Shown here in pieces: positions 39,523 through 48,623 of a stretch of DNA of 64,000 nt. The stretch's first letter is position 1. Every line of letters starts with the position of its first letter. A program made the position numbers and the translations under genes. A model generated the notes under the pieces. It saw only the letters and a program-made list of their open reading frames with translations. It was not told the origin of the DNA and made no database searches. This stretch comes from a virus, in the IMG/VR virus record IMGVR_UViG_3300027977_000008, positions 62,001 to 126,000 of that record, one strand, 5' to 3'.

Positions 39523-40424
39523 TGGAAGAACTAGAATTTGTAAAACAAGAATATGTACCACTGAAAGAAGCAACATTTATTATTCCGTTGAGAATTGAAA
39601 CAGATGATCGAATGCGTAATATTATTACGACGTTGATATATCTTCTTCGTGGTTTTGACACTAATATTATTGTAAAAGAATTTGATAGTGTATCTACCTT
39701 TGAGCAGTCTGTTTTGCCTCAACTGCAACAAGCGTTAACTAAAGACCAATTAAAAAATCTTGTTCATGTATTTGAACAGACTAATGACTATACCTTTCAT
39801 AGAACAAAACTACTCAATGATATGACAATGATGGCAACAACGCCAATTGTTGTCAACTATGATAGTGATATTATTCTACCTAAACATGTCTATAAGCAAG
39901 CGGTAGATTTAATCATGAATGGATTTACTAATCCAGAATTTCCTAATACAGAACCAGAACCAATCAAGGTAGTTTATCCTTATGGGTATGGTGAATATCA
40001 ACGTCAGATTTTCTTTGATGATGAGCAAGCGAGTAACTTTGTCAATTCTAATTTTAACTTTTTAACATTTACTAATACTAGACCTTGGGATGCTAAGTTT
40101 GGGTTCTGTCAATTCTTTGATAGAGAAGAATATATTCGTTTAGGTATGGAAAACGAAAACTTTGTTTCTTATGGATACGAAGATGATGAAAGATATAATC
40201 GCTTCAATCAACTATCTCATGTAGCACGAATTGATGATGTTGTTTATCATCTAGAGCACAAAAGAACTTCTAATTCTTGGTTCAACAATCCTCACATTGA
40301 AGAGAATAGAAGTTTGTTTGGATACTTATCTAGAATGTCTCCAGAAAATATTTTGAAGTATTATACAAATCAACCATACATGGCAAATAGAGGTATCGTT
40401 CACGGGAAGAAGATTGGTGGATAA
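39522..40424 (+). CDS. GT-A glycosyltransferase with galactosyltransferase-like C-terminus
   Basis: 300 residues from ATG 39522. ATFIIPLRIETDDRMRN starts a GT2-like domain; PIVVNYDSDIILP has D-x-D. KFGFCQFFDREEYIRLGMEN then FVSYGYEDDERYNR fits the C-terminal galactosyltransferase block (Glyco_transf_7C), with the GxxxxD/E-D acceptor motif. Confidence 0.75.
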   Translation: MEELEFVKQEYVPLKEATFIIPLRIETDDRMRNIITTLIYLLRGFDTNIIVKEFDSVSTFEQSVLPQLQQALTKDQLKNLVHVFEQTNDYTFHRTKLLNDMTMMATTPIVVNYDSDIILPKHVYKQAVDLIMNGFTNPEFPNTEPEPIKVVYPYGYGEYQRQIFFDDEQASNFVNSNFNFLTFTNTRPWDAKFGFCQFFDREEYIRLGMENENFVSYGYEDDERYNRFNQLSHVARIDDVVYHLEHKRTSNSWFNNPHIEENRSLFGYLSRMSPENILKYYTNQPYMANRGIVHGKKIGG

Positions 40425-41214
40425 GAATAAGTCTGCATATAAACTGAAAGAATTTCCAAAGTGCTTGTGGATTAACCTCGATAGATTTCCTGATCGTAGG
40501 AAATATATGGAAGATCAATTTTCTTATTGGGAAATTGAAAATCATCATCGCATTTCTGGCATTGATGGTAAAGAAGATGATCCAACTTCATATTTAAAAG
40601 GAACTATTCCGCATAATATGAACCAAGGTGAGATTGCTTGTGTGCTTTCTCATTTAAATGCAATCAAATATTTTTTATATGAAACAGATCTTCCTGAAAT
40701 TATGATTATGGAAGATGATGTTGATCTTTCTACTGCGAAGTATTGGAACTTTACTTGGAAAGAAGTTAGGAAAAGATTTCCTATCAATTTTGATACCTGT
40801 CAGTTTACGATTATCAATCCAAATGGTATCACTCTAAAATTACATCATAGATTTATCAATGATTTTTCTGCTGCATGTTATATAATTACTAGACATCATG
40901 CAGAAAAAATTTTTAAACTTCATAACAGAGGATCTTGTTGGAAGATCGATCAAAATATCAAACCAAGAGCTGTGTCTGAAGATTTAATCCTTGATAGTGG
41001 TAAAGGATATTCTACTCCAATATTCAATTATAGGATTGATCTTGGTTCTGCAATTCATGAAGAACATATTGATGTCTTTCATAAGGATAGCAGAAATGCT
41101 CTTGCTGAATTTTGGGAACTTCAAGGTCCAGACCAAAATGTAGATCAAATTATGGAACTTGATGAATATTGTGGTAGAATTCCACCACAGGTATATTTAA
41201 ATCAACAACAATGA
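40417..41214 (+). CDS. GT25-type glycosyltransferase
   Basis: 265 residues from GTG 40417 (TTG 40414 is adjacent). CLWINLDRFPDRRKYMEDQF, QGEIACVLSHLNAIKYF and EIMIMEDDVDLS match the LOS glycosyltransferase family GT25 (N-L-D-R-x2-R, G-E-x-x-C-x-x-S-H, E-D-D). DFSAACYIITRHHAEKI follows as in the family. Overlaps neighbours. Confidence 0.85.
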   Translation: MDKNKSAYKLKEFPKCLWINLDRFPDRRKYMEDQFSYWEIENHHRISGIDGKEDDPTSYLKGTIPHNMNQGEIACVLSHLNAIKYFLYETDLPEIMIMEDDVDLSTAKYWNFTWKEVRKRFPINFDTCQFTIINPNGITLKLHHRFINDFSAACYIITRHHAEKIFKLHNRGSCWKIDQNIKPRAVSEDLILDSGKGYSTPIFNYRIDLGSAIHEEHIDVFHKDSRNALAEFWELQGPDQNVDQIMELDEYCGRIPPQVYLNQQQ

Positions 41215-41840
41215 AACTTATAGATCATATTGGTATTTTTGATAATGCTGTCCCAGATGATATGTGCGACAGCATTATTCTTGCATTTGATAATTGGACG
41301 GATAAAAAATTTACTCCTGAAGTTGGAGAATGGATTTCTTCTGGACAAGATCAATTTCAAGATAAAATTTTGAGTAGAAGCGATCATCAATTATATCTTG
41401 AATATGTTGATCTAAAAATGGCAATGCAACTCAATACATTTATTGGGCAGTGTTTTGAGCAGTATGCAAAACACTATCAGGGAATTGTTCAAGATAGTGA
41501 TCCTGTATCATCCTGGACAACTAAAGTTCAAAAAACTGTGGCGGGTGGTGGTTATCATAAGTGGCATTGTGAAAATGGTGTTTTTATGTATCGTGATCGT
41601 GTTTTGACTTGGATGGTATATCTGAATGACATTTCATCTGAGAATGGAGGTGCTACAGAATTTCTTTATCAGAAACTAGCACTGCATCCAAAGAAAGGAA
41701 CAGTAGTTCTTTGGCCAGCAGCATACACTCATATGCATCGCGGAGGATTTTTGACTGGTCCTATTGATAAATACATTGCAACAGGTTGGTTTCTGAGAGA
41801 ACCTGGAAACGTCAGTAGTAAAGTTCTTTCTGAATTGTGA
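41211..41840 (+). CDS. 2OG-Fe(II) oxygenase, prolyl-4-hydroxylase-like
   Basis: 209 residues. GGYHKWHCENGVF supplies the iron-binding His and acid (H-x-E in place of H-x-D), GGATEFLYQKLALHPKKGTV the beta-helix middle, and YTHMHRGGFLTGPIDKYIAT the distal His and a Lys for 2OG. Third such enzyme in the window and the only one within the sugar operon; it could hydroxylate a protein carrying the glycan. Confidence 0.75.
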   Translation: MKLIDHIGIFDNAVPDDMCDSIILAFDNWTDKKFTPEVGEWISSGQDQFQDKILSRSDHQLYLEYVDLKMAMQLNTFIGQCFEQYAKHYQGIVQDSDPVSSWTTKVQKTVAGGGYHKWHCENGVFMYRDRVLTWMVYLNDISSENGGATEFLYQKLALHPKKGTVVLWPAAYTHMHRGGFLTGPIDKYIATGWFLREPGNVSSKVLSEL

Positions 41841-43471
41841 TCATTTACACTTGTATTACAAATGGATATGATAGTATCTCTGATGATAATTATTATGATC
41901 CAGATGTTAGATACGTATGTTTTTATGATGACAAATTAAAAAAGAAAGGTCCTTGGGAATTCATTAAACTTGATTTAAAAATTGAGTGCCCTGTAAGAAG
42001 ATCTTATCATCCAAAGCATCTCCCCAATCATTATTTTGATGAGGGAGAATTGACAGTATGGATAGATGGATGTTATCTTCTCACAAAAGAATTTACAAAT
42101 TTTTCAAAAGATATTTTTTTAGAACATGATTTTTGCTTACAAAAGCATCCAGATCAGAGATCTTTATTAGCTGAATTTTCTAAACTTTATTTTCAAGGAT
42201 TTTCTACTTTAGAAGAAATTCTTGAAATGTCTAGAAATATAAAAGATATTGGTTATACTTTGTTAGACTATCATCAAACAATCAATTGTGCTATTTGGAG
42301 AAAGATTTGTCCCACAGTCAATGATTGGAATGATCTTTGGCGTGAATGGTATGATACTGGTGTAAATCGAGATCAAATTTCTAGCTCGATTGCAGAATTT
42401 TTAATTTCTAAAAAATATAAATCACCGCTTAGATATGTTGTAAACAAAGTTACTCCACAATTAAACTTTAAACTTAGCATTACTAGAAAAAAGGAGTATA
42501 AACAAGCGTATAAACTCCACAAAATTCCAGGAATGAAAGAAAGAATTGGATTACTAGATAAACTAAAAGAAATTTTTGGAGAACCCGTTGATACATTTAC
42601 CGTCAATAGAATGTATGCTTGTGTTAGATACACTCCGTTTGAACTTAATGATTATGTTGAAAAAAAAGATATGGTTGTCTACACATGCATTACAAATGGG
42701 TATGATGAATTTGTTCCACTAAATCATTATGATTCAGATGTAAGGTATGTTTGTTTTCATGACGGAACAATCAATACTTCAATAGAACCATGGGAATATA
42801 TTGATATCAGAGACTATCATCAAGAAGAATGTCCTCGTAGATTATCTTTTTTCCCTAAAGCTAATCCTCATATTTGGTTTCCTAATGGAACAAATACAAT
42901 TTGGATCGATGGTTGTTATCAACATACTAGAGAGTTTATTAATAGAAGCCAAGGATGTTTTCCTTTTACCATGCTAAGACATGCATCAAGATTTTCATAC
43001 TTTGATGAAATGTTAGAAGGATTTACTTGTGCATTTTTTTCTTATGAGGATGCAATTCGTCTTACAGAGGAATTGAAAAAAATAAATTATAATTTTAGAA
43101 CTTATGGAAGTCCTTTAGGTACTATTGTATGGAGAACTATGAGTGATCAAATGACAGAATTTAATAAACTTTGGTATAAATGGTCTCTTATTGGTTGCAA
43201 TAGAGATCAAATATCTTTTGATGTTGCATTGAGACTTTCTAATGTGGATTTACCATCAGTGTATGAACAAAGAGAACACTCTGGCATTCCTTTAGGATAC
43301 TTCAATAAAAAAGGAAGAAAAGGAATGCATCCACAAAAAGGAGATAAAAGTCAATATTTAAGACAAGATGAATTTTTGAGTGACTTAGAAAAACTAACTG
43401 GGTTAAATCCTAAATTATACACAGGATATCCAGCTCACGATTTTTACATGAAAGTTTACGGGATTATATAA
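41837..43471 (+). CDS. Tandem DUF616 (TOD1/MUCI70-like) protein
   Basis: 544 residues from GTG 41837. Two copies of one domain: residues 1-200 (YTCITNGYDSISDDNYYDPD, VRYVCFYDD, TVWIDGCYLL, NRDQIS) and about 281-450 (YTCITNGYDEFVPLNHYDSD, VRYVCFHDG, TIWIDGCYQH, NRDQIS). This is the DUF616/TOD1-MUCI70 glycosyltransferase-like fold. A Lys-rich C-terminus with a GRKGMHPQKGDKSQYLR block follows. Donor and acceptor unknown. Confidence 0.7.
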   Translation: MIIYTCITNGYDSISDDNYYDPDVRYVCFYDDKLKKKGPWEFIKLDLKIECPVRRSYHPKHLPNHYFDEGELTVWIDGCYLLTKEFTNFSKDIFLEHDFCLQKHPDQRSLLAEFSKLYFQGFSTLEEILEMSRNIKDIGYTLLDYHQTINCAIWRKICPTVNDWNDLWREWYDTGVNRDQISSSIAEFLISKKYKSPLRYVVNKVTPQLNFKLSITRKKEYKQAYKLHKIPGMKERIGLLDKLKEIFGEPVDTFTVNRMYACVRYTPFELNDYVEKKDMVVYTCITNGYDEFVPLNHYDSDVRYVCFHDGTINTSIEPWEYIDIRDYHQEECPRRLSFFPKANPHIWFPNGTNTIWIDGCYQHTREFINRSQGCFPFTMLRHASRFSYFDEMLEGFTCAFFSYEDAIRLTEELKKINYNFRTYGSPLGTIVWRTMSDQMTEFNKLWYKWSLIGCNRDQISFDVALRLSNVDLPSVYEQREHSGIPLGYFNKKGRKGMHPQKGDKSQYLRQDEFLSDLEKLTGLNPKLYTGYPAHDFYMKVYGII

Positions 43472-45399
43472 TGATTATTTACACTTGCATTACAAATAAC
43501 TATTGTGAACTTCCTGAGATTGAAGATCTTGGGCATCAGTATATTTGTTTTCACGATGGCACTGTGGAACCAAAATCTCCTTGGGAACTAAGGGATATTA
43601 AATATCAACATAAGGATCCTGTTGTATTATCCAGGCATCCAAAAATCATGTTTCATGAATATTTTGATGACCCCTGTGTTTATGTTGATGCTTCTCGATT
43701 ACATTTAATTAATAATAAACAATTTTTTGATATTTCTAAAATAATTTTAGAAGAAGAACTGCTTGTGATGGATCATCCAGAACATCATAATTATTTTGAA
43801 GAATGTTTAGAATATTATTTAAGATCGTGGGTAAATGAAAGTGATATTTTTAAATTAACAAATTATTTGCGCAAAGAAAATTATGATTTCAATAATCATA
43901 ATACAATTTTTGCATGTATATTATGGAGAACTCCAAATGTAGAAACAATACAGTGGTCAAAACTTTGGTGGGATCTATACTTGGATTGTGGTCCTAGAGA
44001 TCAGTTGTCTGGTTCAGCATCTTTGAAATTATCTAATATAGATTATATTAGAGAGCATCCAGTTTCTATCATTTCTAAGTTTACTTATTATAGAGATTGG
44101 TGGAACGATCTCATAGGAAAATCTGGTGAGTATACTTTAAATAAAACTAATGAATGGAATTGGAAAAGTTTTATTGATGAATTATCAAAGATTTCTGGAC
44201 TAGATTGTAAATCCAAAATATCTTTGGAACATCTTAGATATCTGTCTGATCTTAAGAATGGTAATATTTTTAATCAAATTGTTAATTCGTTTGATTATAA
44301 AATTTATAATGACATAGAAAAATCTGAGGAACAGAAGGAAGCATATCGAATTCATTTAGAAGAATTAACTAAACAAAACGAGGTAAGGTTTACTGTATAT
44401 AGTTGCATTACCAACAATTATGATAACATACCTGAAGAAAATTATTATGATCCAAATGTGAGATACGTCATGTTCCATGATGGAACAATTGACACCACAA
44501 AGGGTCCGTGGGAATATATTGATGTTAGAAATTATTGTGATTTAGAATGTTCAAGAAGACTATCTGCTTTTCCAAAAATAAATCCTCATAGATTATTTGA
44601 ACCAGGTGAGCACACAGTGTGGATAGATGCTTGTTATATACAAACAAAAGAGTTTATAAAATTTTCAAAGACAGTTTTTCCTACAAAAGGAGTAACAACC
44701 TTAGAGCATTGTTATCGATTTAGTTATTATGATGAAATGCTTGAAGGATTTATGTGTGAATTTTTCTCTTACGATGATGGTATAGAATTGACAAAAAAAT
44801 TATCAGAAACAAACTATAATTTTAAAAATTACATTAGTCCTTGTTGTACTATAATTTGGAGAACTGTAAAAAATACAAAACAGTTTAGTGATTTTTGTAA
44901 TCTTTGGTGGAAATGGTCTTTGATTGGATCTAACAGAGACCAGCATTCATTTGATGCTGCAAGACAATTCACTGAAATACATATTACTCGTGTTCAGAAC
45001 AAACCACCATCGACAATTGCTGGGGGAATTGACTTAAAATTTGATTTAAAAAATAAAAATAGAAAAGGAAAACACCCTAAAAGAGGACAAAATTCTCAGT
45101 GGAAACGTATGGATGAATTTTTAAAAGAAATGCAATTATATGCAGGGTTAAGTCCGAGAATTTATGCAAAACATGAACATATAACAATGATGGATTGGAA
45201 TAATGTTTTTGAAGATGACATGGATAGACAAAAGTATACAATCCAATCTTCAACTATGAGAAATTTATCTCATCAACGCAGTTTGTGGGGGAGTACAAAA
45301 TCTTTAAATGATGCTATATGGTCTGATCATAAATCATCTCATATTAAACGCCTTGATGCTGATAGACTTAAAAAAATTAAAGCACTTCAAAAAAAATGA
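43471..45399 (+). CDS. Second tandem DUF616 (TOD1/MUCI70-like) protein
   Basis: 642 residues with two domain copies: residues 1-190 (YTCITNNYCELPEIEDLGHQ, more diverged, WIDGC replaced by VYVDASRL) and about 308-500 (YSCITNNYDNIPEENYYDPN, TVWIDACYIQ, NRDQHS). The C-terminus repeats the GRKGKHPKRG-type block of the preceding protein, so the pair arose by gene duplication. Last gene of the sugar operon; the psbA promoter follows. Confidence 0.7.
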   Translation: MIIYTCITNNYCELPEIEDLGHQYICFHDGTVEPKSPWELRDIKYQHKDPVVLSRHPKIMFHEYFDDPCVYVDASRLHLINNKQFFDISKIILEEELLVMDHPEHHNYFEECLEYYLRSWVNESDIFKLTNYLRKENYDFNNHNTIFACILWRTPNVETIQWSKLWWDLYLDCGPRDQLSGSASLKLSNIDYIREHPVSIISKFTYYRDWWNDLIGKSGEYTLNKTNEWNWKSFIDELSKISGLDCKSKISLEHLRYLSDLKNGNIFNQIVNSFDYKIYNDIEKSEEQKEAYRIHLEELTKQNEVRFTVYSCITNNYDNIPEENYYDPNVRYVMFHDGTIDTTKGPWEYIDVRNYCDLECSRRLSAFPKINPHRLFEPGEHTVWIDACYIQTKEFIKFSKTVFPTKGVTTLEHCYRFSYYDEMLEGFMCEFFSYDDGIELTKKLSETNYNFKNYISPCCTIIWRTVKNTKQFSDFCNLWWKWSLIGSNRDQHSFDAARQFTEIHITRVQNKPPSTIAGGIDLKFDLKNKNRKGKHPKRGQNSQWKRMDEFLKEMQLYAGLSPRIYAKHEHITMMDWNNVFEDDMDRQKYTIQSSTMRNLSHQRSLWGSTKSLNDAIWSDHKSSHIKRLDADRLKKIKALQKK

Positions 45400-45412
45400 G
45401 TATTTATACTGA

Positions 45413-45446
45413 TTGACTTTTTATTAAGATTGTATTATACTAAATA
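45413..45446 (+). promoter_or_regulatory. Composite early/late psbA promoter
   Basis: TTGACT (45413-45418), 17 bases, TATACT (45436-45441), directly overlapped by CTAAATA (45440-45446). The site can therefore serve host sigma-70 polymerase and the phage late sigma factor. Confidence 0.75.
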
Positions 45447-45602
45447 AGTTAGGAAATGAAGACAAAACTTTACGATTCCTCACATTCCCGCTAACCAAGA
45501 CCTATGGGAATTGAAATACGTCTTTCTACCTACACTGGAGGGTGGTGTAGGAATACTGCCAACAGTTCGTTCCCCCGAACTCATAACTACCCTTTTAATT
45601 CA
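45447..45602 (+). ncRNA. Long structured psbA leader
   Basis: A 156-base 5' region. CCTACAC (45529-45535) pairs with GTGTAGG (45545-45551) around a loop containing GGAGGG; AGTTCG (45564-45569) pairs with CGAACT (45576-45581) around TTCCCC, so the two loops could kiss. A 12-codon frame (45456-45494, AGGA upstream) and an in-frame 33-codon extension of psbA (from ATG 45504) also occur. Conserved psbA leaders (PhotoRC RNAs) are known in marine cyanobacteria and phages; whether this is one needs a model search. Confidence 0.5.
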
Positions 45603-46688
45603 ATGACTACTGCTACAATTGCTACACGCTCTAATACTACTAACTTATGGAACGATTTCTGTGAATGGGTAACCTCAACTAACAACCGTTTATATGTTGG
45701 TTGGTTTGGTGTATTGGGAATTCCAACTTTATTAGTTGCTACAACTTGCTTTATTATTGCCTTCATCGGTGCTCCTCCTGTGGACATAGATGGTATTCGT
45801 GAACCTGTCGCTGGATCTTTACTCTATGGAAACAACATTATCTCGGGAGCGGTCGTACCAAGCTCCAACGCAATCGGATTACATTTCTACCCAATTTGGG
45901 AAGCTGCTTCTGTTGACGAATGGCTCTACAATGGTGGACCGTTCCAACTTGTTGTCTTCCACTTCCTCATTGGCATCTATGCTTACATGGGACGAGAATG
46001 GGAACTTAGTTATAGACTAGGTATGCGTCCTTGGATCTGTATTGCTTACAGTGCTCCTGTTGCTGCTGCCTCTGCTGTATTCTTAGTGTATCCTTTTGGT
46101 CAAGGTTCTTTTAGTGATGCGATGCCTTTGGGTATCTCAGGCACCTTTAACTATATGCTTGTATTCCAGGCAGAACATAACATCTTAATGCACCCCTTCC
46201 ATATGCTTGGAGTTGCTGGTGTCTTTGGAGGAAGTCTATTTTCTGCGATGCATGGATCTTTGGTAACCTCATCATTGGTTCGTGAAACCACAGAAACCGA
46301 AAGTCAGAACTACGGATATAAGTTTGGTCAAGAAGAAGAGACCTATAATATTGTTGCTGCTCACGGATACTTTGGAAGACTTATTTTCCAATATGCTTCG
46401 TTCAACAACTCTCGTTCACTTCACTTCTTCCTTGCTGCCTGGCCTGTTGTAGGCATCTGGTTCACCGCTCTTGGTGTTTCAACCATGGCTTTTAACCTTA
46501 ACGGCCTAAATTTCAACCAGAGTATTCTGGATAATCAAGGACACGTTATTAATACGTGGGCTGATGTTCTTAACCGTGCTGGACTCGGTTTAGAAGTGAT
46601 GCATGAACGTAATGCCCACAACTTTCCCCTAGATCTTGCTGCTGCTGAAGCAACTCCTGTTGCTTTGACTGCACCTGCTATCGGTTGA
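45603..46688 (+). CDS. psbA: Photosystem II D1 protein (PsbA)
   Basis: 361 residues, full length. [40 protein letters not shown], the chlorophyll/pheophytin region ([20 protein letters not shown]) and the QB/iron region ([20 protein letters not shown]) are intact; [11 protein letters not shown] is the C-terminal processing site. It replaces damaged host D1 so photosynthesis continues during infection. ATG 45603 is chosen because D1 proteins begin close to it. No intron interrupts the frame. Confidence 0.97.
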   Translation: MTTATIATRSNTTNLWNDFCEWVTSTNNRLYVGWFGVLGIPTLLVATTCFIIAFIGAPPVDIDGIREPVAGSLLYGNNIISGAVVPSSNAIGLHFYPIWEAASVDEWLYNGGPFQLVVFHFLIGIYAYMGREWELSYRLGMRPWICIAYSAPVAAASAVFLVYPFGQGSFSDAMPLGISGTFNYMLVFQAEHNILMHPFHMLGVAGVFGGSLFSAMHGSLVTSSLVRETTETESQNYGYKFGQEEETYNIVAAHGYFGRLIFQYASFNNSRSLHFFLAAWPVVGIWFTALGVSTMAFNLNGLNFNQSILDNQGHVINTWADVLNRAGLGLEVMHERNAHNFPLDLAAAEATPVALTAPAIG

Positions 46689-46708
46689 TAAATAAATCAT
46701 TGTCGTGC

Positions 46709-46736
46709 AAAGGATCCTTCGGGATCCTTTTTTTTT
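46709..46736 (+). terminator. psbA terminator, UUCG loop
   Basis: AAAGGATCC (46709-46717) and GGATCCTTT (46722-46730) enclose TTCG, followed by a T run to 46736. Strong intrinsic terminator. Confidence 0.9.
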
Positions 46737-46743
46737 ATAAATA
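46736..46743 (+). promoter_or_regulatory. Consensus late promoter before the homing endonuclease
   Basis: Exact TATAAATA beginning in the terminator's T tract, 27 bases before ATG 46770. Confidence 0.6.
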
Positions 46744-46769
46744 ATAATGCACGACAATGCACGAATACT

Positions 46770-47219
46770 ATGACTAAAACAACTCAAACATCTGGGACTA
46801 AAACTTGTACTAAATGTGGTGCAAGTAAAGACATCGCAGAATTTTATAAGAGAGGTGGTAAAACATCACCTGAAACTAGGCATAATCACTGTAAAGAATG
46901 TACTAAATCTAGAGTAACTTCAAAGTATAAAGAAGATCCTTCTCTTTATAGAGAACAGCATTTACAGAGAAGTTATGGAATTGGTAGAGATGAGTACAAC
47001 AATATGTTGCAAGAGCAAAATAATCAATGTGATATTTGCAAATCATTAGATCCAAAGGGCAAACATAACAATAATTATTTTCCCGTTGATCATTGTCATT
47101 CTACAAATAAAGTTAGGGGATTACTATGCCATAACTGCAACACCGCATTAGGACTTGTGGGGGACAATATTAGCACACTACAAACAATGATTGAATACCT
47201 GAGTAAAAACACCTATTGA
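46770..47219 (+). CDS. Endonuclease VII-family homing endonuclease
   Basis: 149 residues. An N-terminal Cys-rich part (TCTKCGASKDIAEFYKRGGK, then HCKECTKSR) resembles a zinc module; the C-terminal core YGIGRDEYNNMLQEQNNQCD then ICKS, VDHCHSTNKVRGLLCHNCNT and ALGLVGDNI is Endonuclease_7, with DHCH catalytic and two C-x2-C pairs. Homing endonucleases of this region are known near cyanophage psbA genes (for example F-CphI). Here it lies between psbA and psbD, with no intron in psbA. Confidence 0.85.
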   Translation: MTKTTQTSGTKTCTKCGASKDIAEFYKRGGKTSPETRHNHCKECTKSRVTSKYKEDPSLYREQHLQRSYGIGRDEYNNMLQEQNNQCDICKSLDPKGKHNNNYFPVDHCHSTNKVRGLLCHNCNTALGLVGDNISTLQTMIEYLSKNTY

Positions 47220-47249
47220 CTTTTTTATTAACAAATGTTAAGATAAATA
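47215..47249 (+). promoter_or_regulatory. Composite early/late promoter for the psbD operon
   Basis: TTGACT (47216-47221), 17 bases, TAAGAT (47239-47244), overlapped by GATAAATA (47242-47249). Drives the 81-aa gene and psbD. Confidence 0.6.
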
Positions 47250-47258
47250 TGAGAAATA

Positions 47259-47504
47259 ATGAAGGTGCTTATGGTTGGAAAGTTAGATCCTGAGGAAAAT
47301 GTTCTTCAGTGGTTTGAACAAACTTCTAATGAACCTTATAATCGTCATGATTATAAACTAGTATACACTAATGGTAATATAAAAGTATTTGAGGATTATC
47401 AAGAGTTTATGGCAGCATGGTTTCAATATCCAAAACAACTTCTAAGTCACGGAGAAGTTTTGAATAAAAAAGTAAAAAAAATTAAATCTGGAGGATTTAT
47501 GTAA
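47259..47504 (+). CDS. Small protein cotranscribed with psbD
   Basis: 81 residues: [20 protein letters not shown], then a mixed region with [15 protein letters not shown] and a Lys-rich tail. Its stop overlaps the psbD start (TAATG), and psbD's GGAGG ribosome site lies in its end, so the two are coupled. Family not recognised. Confidence 0.6.
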   Translation: MKVLMVGKLDPEENVLQWFEQTSNEPYNRHDYKLVYTNGNIKVFEDYQEFMAAWFQYPKQLLSHGEVLNKKVKKIKSGGFM

Positions 47505-48562
47505 TGGTTTCTTCAACATTTACTCAACAAACTCAGAGAGGATGGTTCGATGTCTTGGACGACTGGCTTAAACGAGATCGCTTTATCTTTGTGGGGTGGT
47601 CTGGACTACTTCTTTTTCCCACTGCTTATTTGGCAATTGGTGGCTGGCTTACTGGGACAACGTTTGTTACAAGTTGGTACACCCACGGGTTGGCGTCTAG
47701 TTACCTTGAGGGTGCTAATTTCCTCACGGCAGCTGTGTCAACGCCTGCTGATGCTATGGGTCATTCTCTTCTTCTACTTTGGGGTCCTGAGTCTCAAGGG
47801 GATATTATCAGGTGGTTCCAACTTGGGGGACTCTGGGCTTTTGTGGCACTCCACGGGGCTTTCGCTCTGATTGGATTTATGCTTCGTCAGTTTGAGATTG
47901 CTCGTTTAGTAGGGATTAGACCGTACAATGCTATTGCGTTTTCTGGACCGATTGCAGTATTCGTTTCGGTATTCTTAATGTATCCTCTGGGTCAATCCAG
48001 CTGGTTCTTTGCTCCTTCTTTTGGTGTTGCTGCTATCTTCAGGTTCCTGCTATTCCTACAAGGTTTTCATAACTGGACACTCAATCCCTTTCACATGATG
48101 GGAGTTGCTGGTATACTGGGAGGAGCATTGCTCTGTGCGATTCACGGAGCAACTGTAGAAAACACTTTATTTGAGGACAGTGGACAAGCAAACACATTCA
48201 AAGCATTTGAACCTACGCAAGAAGAAGAGACTTATTCAATGGTTACTGCGAACCGTTTCTGGTCGCAGATATTTGGTATCGCGTTTAGCAATAAGCGTTG
48301 GTTGCATTTCTTTATGCTATTTGTTCCTGTCATGGGTCTTTGGACCGCTTCTATTGGTATTATTGGTCTTGCTTTTAATTTGAGAGCATATGACTTTGTA
48401 AGTCAGGAGATTAGAGCTGCTGAAGATCCTGAATTTGAAACATTCTATACAAAGAATATTCTTTTGAATGAAGGACTTCGTGCTTGGATGGCACCAGCAG
48501 ATCAACCTCACGAGAACTTTGTATTTCCAGAGGAAGTACTACCACGAGGAAATGCTCTTTGA
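47504..48562 (+). CDS. psbD: Photosystem II D2 protein (PsbD)
   Basis: 352 residues, full length. [40 protein letters not shown], the quinone/iron region ([39 protein letters not shown]) and C-terminal [11 protein letters not shown] are canonical. D2 pairs with D1 in the reaction centre. GGAGG at 47490-47494 precedes ATG 47504 by 9 bases. A short GC-rich stretch and presence beside psbA fit host origin. Confidence 0.97.
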   Translation: MVSSTFTQQTQRGWFDVLDDWLKRDRFIFVGWSGLLLFPTAYLAIGGWLTGTTFVTSWYTHGLASSYLEGANFLTAAVSTPADAMGHSLLLLWGPESQGDIIRWFQLGGLWAFVALHGAFALIGFMLRQFEIARLVGIRPYNAIAFSGPIAVFVSVFLMYPLGQSSWFFAPSFGVAAIFRFLLFLQGFHNWTLNPFHMMGVAGILGGALLCAIHGATVENTLFEDSGQANTFKAFEPTQEEETYSMVTANRFWSQIFGIAFSNKRWLHFFMLFVPVMGLWTASIGIIGLAFNLRAYDFVSQEIRAAEDPEFETFYTKNILLNEGLRAWMAPADQPHENFVFPEEVLPRGNAL

Positions 48563-48568
48563 TTATCC

Positions 48569-48604
48569 AGGGACCTTCTTGTAGGGTCTCTTTTTTTATA
48601 AATC
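48569..48604 (+). terminator. psbD terminator joined to a late promoter
   Basis: AGGGACC (48569-48575) pairs with GGTCTCT (48585-48591, one G-U), then seven T. TATAAATC (48597-48604), a near-consensus late promoter, follows at once. Confidence 0.7.
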
Positions 48605-48623
48605 TCCCAAGTAATATTAAAAA

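Larger units (their letters stand above)
46698..46759 (+). repeat. 12-bp inverted repeat around terminator and late promoter
   Basis: CATTGTCGTGCA (46698-46709) and its exact inverse TGCACGACAATG (46748-46759) flank the psbA terminator and the late promoter. ATGCACGA is also directly repeated (46747-46754, 46757-46764). Confidence 0.7.

Noticed and set aside
45603-46688. Intron in psbA, as found in some cyanophages
   Set aside because: The D1 frame is continuous and all conserved segments join without a gap.
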